Origin: CABQCM01 sp965145485
Lineage (GTDB): Bacteria; Bacillota; Clostridia; Oscillospirales; Acutalibacteraceae
Assembly (NCBI GenBank): GCA_965145485.1
Contig: CBCTCU010000015.1
Coordinates: forward strand, 1 to 54,652
Length of the DNA: 54,652 nucleotides
Reading direction: 5' to 3'
The stretch's first letter is position 1. Each line of letters begins with the position of its first letter. The notes beneath the pieces are model-generated. The model saw nothing but the letters and a program-made list of their open reading frames with translations, searched no databases and was not told the origin of the DNA. Shown here piece by piece: positions 49,201 to 54,652 of this stretch. The translations under genes and the position numbers were made by a program.

Positions 49201-50365
49201 GCTGTGCACCGACATTGGCTACTATAGCCTGAACAAGAAGGGGGAGCAGCTGTGCGGCGATAACGTCGAGGTGGTCGAGCGGGATGAAAACTCGGTCGTT
49301 GTCGTGCTGGCCGACGGCTTGGGCAGCGGGGTGAAGGCCAATATACTCTCCACCCTGACGGCCAAGATCATCTCGACGATGATGGCCAATCGGATGTCGC
49401 TGGAGGATTGCGTGTCCACCATTGCCAGCACCCTCCCGGTCTGCGAGGTGCGCAAGGTGGCCTATTCCACCTTTACCATCCTTCAGGTATTGGATAATCG
49501 GGAGGCCGAGATCATCCAATACGACAACCCCGGCGTGATTTTGCTTCGCAATGGGAAAAACGTAGAGTTCGATAAGACCGAGCGGATGATTGGTGGGAAG
49601 AAGATTTATCAGTCCCGCCTTGCCTTGGAGGAAAACGACGCGTTTATCCTGATGAGCGACGGCTGCATCCACGCCGGCGTGGGCGAGCGATTGAATTTTG
49701 GATGGCAGCGGGAAAACATCATTGAATTTATGGAAACCATGTACGACAGCGGCTTTACGGCCAAGACCCTGTCGACCATCCTGCTCGATGAGTGCAACCG
49801 CCTTTACGGCGGCACGCCGGGCGACGACACGACCGTCTGCACCGTGCGCATCCGGCAGCGCTGCCCCATGAATCTGATGATTGGCCCCCCGTCCGATCCG
49901 GCCGATGTGGACAAGATGATGACCCTTTTCTTCTCCAAGGAGGGCAAGCATATCGTCTGCGGGGGGACGACGTCCACCCTGGCCGCCGAGCACCTGGGCG
50001 TGCCGGTTGACACGCGGCTGGAATACGTCGACCCCGAAATACCGCCCATATCCCACATCAAAGGGGTTGACCTGGCCACCGAGGGGGTCATTACCATCAA
50101 CCGGGTGCTCTCCTATGCGCAGAATTACTTGCAGGATAATGAAAAATACACCCAATGGAGCTATCGTAAGGACGGGGCTTCGCTCATCGCGCGGTTGCTG
50201 TTTGAGGAGGCTACCGACATCGAGTTCTTTGTGGGCCGCGCCATCAATCCGGCCCATCAGAACCCCAATCTTCCCATCAATTTCAGCATCAAAATGCGCC
50301 TGGTCGACGAGCTGATCGAATGCCTGCGCAAAATGGGAAAGCGGGTCAAGGTGCAATATTATTGA
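49193..50365 (+). CDS. SpoIIE/PP2C-type serine phosphatase
   Basis: The 390-residue protein starts at ATG 49193 within the end of the sensor gene. The N-terminal ~220 residues form a PPM/SpoIIE-like phosphatase: VVVVLADGLGSGVKAN, VILL..., ILMSDGCIHAGVGE and GTPGDDTTVCTVRI, with the metal-binding Asp residues in place. The C-terminal ~170 residues (PADVDKMMTLFFSKEGKHIVCGGTTSTLAAEHL, then IPPISHIKGVDLATEGVITINRVL) are a separate domain I do not recognise by name. Together with the overlapping hydrogenase-like sensor it suggests H2- or redox-dependent dephosphorylation of a target protein. No kinase is present in the window. Confidence 0.9.
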   Translation: MNELCTDIGYYSLNKKGEQLCGDNVEVVERDENSVVVVLADGLGSGVKANILSTLTAKIISTMMANRMSLEDCVSTIASTLPVCEVRKVAYSTFTILQVLDNREAEIIQYDNPGVILLRNGKNVEFDKTERMIGGKKIYQSRLALEENDAFILMSDGCIHAGVGERLNFGWQRENIIEFMETMYDSGFTAKTLSTILLDECNRLYGGTPGDDTTVCTVRIRQRCPMNLMIGPPSDPADVDKMMTLFFSKEGKHIVCGGTTSTLAAEHLGVPVDTRLEYVDPEIPPISHIKGVDLATEGVITINRVLSYAQNYLQDNEKYTQWSYRKDGASLIARLLFEEATDIEFFVGRAINPAHQNPNLPINFSIKMRLVDELIECLRKMGKRVKVQYY

Positions 50366-50583
50366 TCCGGTTCGCCCGCCGCGTGGCAGGCATCGGGTGG
50401 ATACAGGAAGGGAAAGGCCGCCTTCGTGTGGGGATGACGTAGGCCCGGCATTCTTACGTGGCCGCGGTGCCTGATCATAAAAGCCGCATTGGAAAAACCA
50501 GCCGTTCATCCGGTTTGACCGGACATAAATAGCATGCCCGGCGTCCCGTATGGAGGAATGCCGCGCTCAGAGAGGAGTCCCTT

Positions 50584-52014
50584 ATGCCAAAGCTTCGCAA
50601 GTTTGATACCAAGGTACAGTATTTAAAATATAAAGTGCTGCGCGAGACGGCGCGGCACGCCTACGACGGCACCCTGCTGGAGAGCTTTAACGACATCGCC
50701 AAAACCATCGTGAAGGATAAGCCGACCATGCGCTGCTGCATATACAAGGAACGCGCCATCGTGAATGAGCGTATCAAGCTGGCGATTGGCGGCAATCGGG
50801 ACAACCCCAATGTCATCGAGGTGATCGATATTGCCTGCGATGAATGCCCCATGGGAGGTTATGAGGTCACCAACGCCTGCCGCGGCTGCCTTGCCCACCG
50901 CTGCGAAGACGCCTGCCGGAAAGGCGCTATCAGCTTTGACCACCAGCAGCGGGCGATCATCGACAAATCCAAATGCGTCGGCTGCGGCATGTGCGCGAAA
51001 GTGTGCCCATACAGCGCCATCGTGGACAACAAGCGCCCCTGCGTCAAAGCATGTAAGGTCAAGGCCATCTCCATGGACGGCAACCGGGCGGCCTGTATCG
51101 ACAACGACAAGTGCATTGCCTGCGGGGCCTGTGTGTACCAGTGTCCCTTTGGCGCGATTATGGACAAATCCTATATCACCCGTGTGGTCGATATGCTCAA
51201 GGATTCCAAAGACAATCAGGAGTACAAGGTGTACGCCGTCGTGGCGCCCTCCATCTCGAGCCAGTTCAGCTATGCCAAGCTCGGCCAGGTGATCACGGCG
51301 ATCCGCCGGCTCGGCTTCTATCATGTGGTGGAGGCGGCGCTGGGGGCCGACATGGTGGCCTATTCTGAGGCGAAGGAGCTTGCCGAAAAGGGCGATTTCC
51401 TGACCAGCTCCTGCTGCCCTGCCTTTGTCGACTACATTGAAAAGAATTTCCCTGCCCTCAAGGAGCATATATCCCACAATCTGTCGCCGGTGGCCACCAT
51501 ATCGAAGTATCTCAAAGAGACCGATCCGAACTGCAAGATCGTCTTTATCGGGCCGTGCACCGCAAAAAAAATGGAGTTTCAAAAGCCGGAGGTTCGACCC
51601 TATATCGACAGCGTTATGACCTTTGAGGAGCTGCAGGCCCTTATCGACAGCCGTGACATCGAGGTGGAAACGCTCGAGGAGGGAGTGCTGGACAACGCCT
51701 CCTACTACGGCCGGATTTTTGCCCGCAGCGGGGGACTGACCGATGCGGTGCGCCAGGCGCTCAAGGAGCAGGGATTGGAGGATTTCCCCTACGACCCCAT
51801 CGCCTGCGACGGGATCGAGGCCTGCCGCCTGGCGCTTTTGAAAGCGTCCAAGGGGATTTTACCCAACAACTTTATCGAGGGCATGGCCTGCAACGGGGGC
51901 TGTATCGGCGGGGCCGGCTGCCTGACCCACGAGGAGAAGGACAAAACCTTGGTCGACAAATACGGGAAAGAAGCCATGGAAAAAACCATTTCCGACGCGA
52001 TTGGAATTCTTTAA
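50584..52014 (+). CDS. Monomeric [FeFe] hydrogenase (group B-like)
   Basis: The 476-residue protein carries an N-terminal segment with a Cys-rich cluster motif (CDECP...CRGCLAHRCEDAC), two further [4Fe-4S] motifs (CVGCGMCAKVCP near 131 and CIACGACVYQCP near 177) and a complete H-domain: TSSCCPAF (274-281), GPCTAKKMEF (323-332) and EGMACNGGCIGGAG (432-445). All H-cluster cysteines are present, so unlike its HydS-like neighbour it should be catalytically active in 2H+ + 2e- to H2 or the reverse. Ferredoxin is the likely partner. GAGAGGAG lies before ATG 50584. A terminator lies about 200 nt downstream. It may be the enzyme, or one of the enzymes, tuned by the sensor-phosphatase pair; that is inference. 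Confidence 0.93.
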   Translation: MPKLRKFDTKVQYLKYKVLRETARHAYDGTLLESFNDIAKTIVKDKPTMRCCIYKERAIVNERIKLAIGGNRDNPNVIEVIDIACDECPMGGYEVTNACRGCLAHRCEDACRKGAISFDHQQRAIIDKSKCVGCGMCAKVCPYSAIVDNKRPCVKACKVKAISMDGNRAACIDNDKCIACGACVYQCPFGAIMDKSYITRVVDMLKDSKDNQEYKVYAVVAPSISSQFSYAKLGQVITAIRRLGFYHVVEAALGADMVAYSEAKELAEKGDFLTSSCCPAFVDYIEKNFPALKEHISHNLSPVATISKYLKETDPNCKIVFIGPCTAKKMEFQKPEVRPYIDSVMTFEELQALIDSRDIEVETLEEGVLDNASYYGRIFARSGGLTDAVRQALKEQGLEDFPYDPIACDGIEACRLALLKASKGILPNNFIEGMACNGGCIGGAGCLTHEEKDKTLVDKYGKEAMEKTISDAIGIL

Positions 52015-52577
52015 ATGACCATTGCGCGTCGCGCGGTTGCGGCGGGTTTTTCCGCTGTCGCCGCGGACTTGCTCGATCGGCCGGCGGGGATGCGCAGGCC
52101 CGCCTCATGCCCGCGCGTTAGATAAGCCGCCTACCATGCTCTCCAAAGGCGGCGCTCGAGGCAAAAGGCAATAGCGGATACCCCGGCGCGTTGGTTCCAC
52201 CTGGAAATATAAAAGAGCCTTTCCAACATGGAAAGGCTCTTTCTTATATCGCTTTTTTGGAACGAACCATCCCTCGCTCCGGGCGGCGGGGGAGGGGGCA
52301 CGTAAAGATGCAACTTGCCCTGGGGATCAGGCCGGAAGAAAGCCTTTCCCGGGCCTGTCCAAATCGCCCATCCTCTGGCGGGCCTTAGCGCCCCAAATCT
52401 CCCGGCGGCCAGCCCATATGTGATGCGGAGGGGGATAGCCGCTGCACCAATGGAAAGTCCTGATCAGACCCGCTAGAGCGGGAGGGCATTTCTCATCCGC
52501 TGGATACTGCGGGCGACGAGGGCGTCAATCCGCAGGGCAATATTCTTCCGTTGTACGCCTCTCGAATACGGGCAACC
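52015..52577. other. Gene-free stretch between the hydrogenase and degV
   Basis: It contains the terminator at 52214 that ends the hydrogenase transcript. The remainder has only shadow frames. Confidence 0.45.
52214..52244. terminator. Rho-independent terminator, convergent region
   Basis: AGAGCCTTTCC pairs with GGAAAGGCTCT (5-nt loop), followed by TTTCTT; the minus strand also ends in a T-rich tract, so it may serve the opposing degV gene too. Confidence 0.8.
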
Positions 52578-53444
52578 CTATATGATTTTCTGCGAGCAGG
52601 CGATCGCCAGCGCGCCGGGGCCAATGTGGCAGGAAACGCTCAGGGAGAGGGGGTCCATGTGAATCTCATAGCCAGGGAAGGCGGCCTCCACCTCTTGTTT
52701 GAAGTCGAGGGCCTGCTCCTCGTTGTAGGTATACGCCATCTCCAGCCACATGTGGTCGGGATCGCTGCGCCCGGCAAAGCGGGTTTCAAAATCCTTTTTC
52801 ATAGCGTCGATCATGGTTTTCCTGGCCATTTTCACCCCGCGTACCTTGGCGTAGGCGTCGAGCTTTTCTCCCTGAATCTGCAAAACCGGCTTTAGTTGCA
52901 GCAGGGTGCCGATCGCAGCCGCAGCGGGCGTGATACGGCCGCCCTGCTTGAGGTATTTTAGTGTGTCGACCATGATGTAAATGCTGGATTCAAACTTGTT
53001 TTTTTCCAAAATCTCCTTGATCTCAACCGCGCTTTTCCCAGTCTTGGCCAGGTTCATAGCGTCGAGCACCGACTGGCGCTGGGTGACCGATATACGCTGG
53101 TTGTTGACCACCTGCACCCGTCCGTCGTAGTCGGCCGACAGCATCATGGCCGTCTCGCACGAGGCGCTCAGGCCGCTGGACATGGGGATATGCACCACGG
53201 CGTCATAGTCCTGCAGCAGAGAATCCCACAGGTCGAGCACCGTCCCCACCGCCGGCTGGGAGGTCGCAATCTGCGCCCCTGCGGCAAGGTGATCGTAAAA
53301 TTCCTTCTGGCTGAGGTTAATATCTTCAAAATAAGATTCGCCGTCCATGGTAAAGGGCATGGGCAGCACGCGGATTCCCAGCGTTTTGGCCTCGCTCTGG
53401 GTGATGCCGCTGTTGCTGTCGGTGGTGATGGCTATATGGCTCAT
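52578..53444 (-). CDS. DegV-family fatty-acid-binding protein
   Basis: The 288-residue protein from ATG 53444 has DegV features: HIAITTDSNSGITQSEAKTLGI at the start, the conserved TSQPAVG loop, HIPMSSGLSASCETAMM and the later TLKYLKQGGRITPAAAAIGTLL. DegV/FakB-type proteins bind a fatty acid and can present it to the FakA kinase for phospholipid synthesis. No fakA is adjacent; the cluster partner must be elsewhere. AAGGAG precedes the start. It is transcribed opposite to the hydrogenase cluster from its own promoter. Confidence 0.93.
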   Translation of the reverse strand: MSHIAITTDSNSGITQSEAKTLGIRVLPMPFTMDGESYFEDINLSQKEFYDHLAAGAQIATSQPAVGTVLDLWDSLLQDYDAVVHIPMSSGLSASCETAMMLSADYDGRVQVVNNQRISVTQRQSVLDAMNLAKTGKSAVEIKEILEKNKFESSIYIMVDTLKYLKQGGRITPAAAAIGTLLQLKPVLQIQGEKLDAYAKVRGVKMARKTMIDAMKKDFETRFAGRSDPDHMWLEMAYTYNEEQALDFKQEVEAAFPGYEIHMDPLSLSVSCHIGPGALAIACSQKII

Positions 53445-53798
53445 GATATCCTTATCTCCTTTTGCGTATGGCTGATGATTCGCGCCGCGTCCCAACGCGT
53501 AGTGAGAGCACATTACCGACCCATTATAGCAAACAAGACGCATCCTGAAAAGGGGAAAGGAGAAAAAAGAGCGCACGGGCGGCTTTTTGCCACACGGATG
53601 GATGGCAAGGGGTTACATCGCGTCCTGTTTTTCCGGCTGTCCGCCTCTTGCGGGCATCACGCAGCGGCGATGTCCGCATTTGAGCAGCGTTGGGATATCA
53701 CGCGCTATAGAACGCAGAGATTGGCCGCATCAAGCCAAAGTCATTGCGCCTTTATCGGTGTTGGATGCGGCGTCCGGGGAGACGGGATATCCGGACGC
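53445..53798. other. Intergenic stretch between degV and the epimerase-like gene
   Basis: It contains the degV promoter. A hairpin GCGTCCGG/CCGGACGC (53770-53798) lies right after the stop of the epimerase-like gene, but without a T-run on the minus strand. No ORF is supported. Confidence 0.4.
53523..53551 (-). promoter_or_regulatory. Likely promoter of degV
   Basis: On the minus strand TTTTCA, a 17-nt spacer and TATAAT, about 80 nt upstream of the degV start. The -10 box is perfect, the -35 box weak. Confidence 0.6.
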
Positions 53799-54652
53799 TT
53801 ATTTTGAGGCCGGTTCGCCGCGCATGGCCTCCGCCGTTCGGCGCGCGTGGATAAGGTCGTCCTGGCCGTCGAGAATCTGGATATCCAAATGGAATTCCAC
53901 CGTTTCACCGGGCTGGATGGTTTTTAAAATCCCTTCTTCACGGCATTTGGCGCGGCCCTCGACACGGCAGTTCCCCGGCTCGAGGCCGAGCACATAATCG
54001 CGCACGCCGGTCATTTTCCACTGGGTGAACTGATCAAGCTCGGTGGTGTCAAAGTGTAGCAGCACGCCCTTGCCGAGCGCTTGGTTGTAAATTCCCGCGC
54101 AGCTCCTATGTTGTCCATCCGTGCCCAGGCGGTGATAGTAGCACTGCTCGGCAAACCCGGCCTCGGGCGCCGGGATGACGCTATATTCGTCCGTGCCCTG
54201 AGCCGCGCGGGCGTCGCGCGGGGTCACCTCCCGCGTCGGAAGCAACAGCTCCACCCCCTCGTCCAGCAGGGGATAGCCCATATTGCAGTGGTACAGCAGC
54301 ATCAGCGGGCGCTCCTCCCCCCCGAGGTTGGTCACGCGGTCGTGAAAGCAGAGCAGATTATCGTCCGACGGCATGGTGACCGTCCGCTCGAGCTGCAGCT
54401 TGCCGCCAAAGATCACCGCCTCGTCCATCCGGCCGGATACCTGCATGGCCGGCTGCTTGCCGCTGTAGTCGGTGTGGACGCAAAGCTCCTGCGCGGGGGT
54501 ATTGCTGATGCGGCCGTGCACCACCGCTTTTTCCCATTGATCTTCGCATTCCGAGCCCACCGACTCCAAACCGCAGGTGGTCATAAACCCGGCGGTAAAG
54601 TTGCGCAGAAACTCCTCGGGCTGGTAATATTGAGGGGCGGCCCATCCGGCGG
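53799..54652 (-). CDS. Aldose 1-epimerase-like protein (DUF4432 type), 5' end outside window
   Basis: About 284 residues of the C-terminal part are present; the frame is open to the window edge. The sequence (NFTAGFMTTCGLESVGSEC, HGRISNTPA, LERTVTMPSDDNLLCFHDRV, LYHCNMGYPLLDEG, GDG-like ending with GLEPGNCRVEGRAK) fits the DUF4432 group of galactose mutarotase-fold proteins. These beta-sandwich proteins bind sugars and interconvert anomers or act in uncharacterised sugar catabolism. The histidines in FTAGFMTTCG..SNTPA and HCNMGYPLL are at positions expected for the binding cleft. No neighbour reveals the sugar. Confidence 0.85.
   Translation of the reverse strand, partial: AGWAAPQYYQPEEFLRNFTAGFMTTCGLESVGSECEDQWEKAVVHGRISNTPAQELCVHTDYSGKQPAMQVSGRMDEAVIFGGKLQLERTVTMPSDDNLLCFHDRVTNLGGEERPLMLLYHCNMGYPLLDEGVELLLPTREVTPRDARAAQGTDEYSVIPAPEAGFAEQCYYHRLGTDGQHRSCAGIYNQALGKGVLLHFDTTELDQFTQWKMTGVRDYVLGLEPGNCRVEGRAKCREEGILKTIQPGETVEFHLDIQILDGQDDLIHARRTAEAMRGEPASK

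Noticed and set aside
53190..53807. 205-codon plus-strand frame across degV upstream region
   Set aside because: Antisense to degV in its first half, no ribosome site and no domain.

Overview
The window looks like chromosomal DNA of a strictly anaerobic, Gram-positive gut-type Clostridia, most likely Oscillospiraceae/Ruminococcaceae-like. This is inferred from gene content, not from a search: class III (anaerobic) ribonucleotide reductase, two [FeFe]-hydrogenase-family proteins, many lipobox lipoproteins, strong AGGAGG ribosome sites, and a GC-rich core cut by clearly AT-richer islands.

Layout. 1-2.4 kb: the 3' end of nrdD with a fused redoxin domain, a thioredoxin reductase-like gene and a small conserved-looking ORF. 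3.0-4.6 kb: tRNA-Thr (minus), a metal-chelate/cobalamin-type binding lipoprotein and tRNA-Lys. 4.5-6.0 kb: an AT-rich MATE transporter gene on the minus strand whose 3' end runs antisense into tRNA-Lys and which has an attenuator-like leader. 6.7-20.9 kb: an RHS/YD-repeat polymorphic-toxin island. A secreted RHS protein of about 2200 residues, now split by a frameshift, ends in an M23-peptidase-like tip. It is followed by a head-to-tail series of displaced toxin tips (papain-like, an unknown tip on a second silent RHS core, an S-x-G-C tip, a decayed copy of the unknown tip, an M15-like tip and one unidentified). Almost every tip is followed by a lipoprotein or a four-helix membrane protein that is a candidate immunity protein. 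A T-arm-like tRNA scrap plus terminator lies at its far end.

21-36.6 kb: a GC-rich redox/efflux region, all on the plus strand: two MATE transporters, a LysR regulator, a lipoprotein alpha/beta hydrolase, an iron-type alcohol dehydrogenase, three tandem surface-anchored flavodoxin lipoproteins, a fourth with a degenerate flavodoxin domain fused to an alpha/beta hydrolase, two aldo/keto reductases, a flavin-reductase-like protein, a frameshifted short-chain dehydrogenase and a RibD/DHFR-type reductase. Two promoters in this region share a 44-nt element. 37-42.6 kb: uvrB and uvrA, with a candidate SOS operator before uvrB. 42.8-46.5 kb: two overlapping ABC exporter half-transporters. 47.2-52.0 kb: a hydrogenase signalling cluster ([2Fe-2S] ferredoxin, hydrogenase-like sensor with PAS domain, SpoIIE/PP2C phosphatase, monomeric [FeFe] hydrogenase). 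52.6-54.65 kb (minus): a DegV fatty-acid-binding protein and the 3' part of an aldose-epimerase-like gene.

The most distinctive system is the RHS island. The recognisable tips mostly resemble peptidoglycan peptidases, and their partners are mostly exported lipoproteins, which suggests a wall-targeting contact toxin with extracytoplasmic immunity. The unknown tip is instead paired with a family of small membrane proteins that has three copies here.
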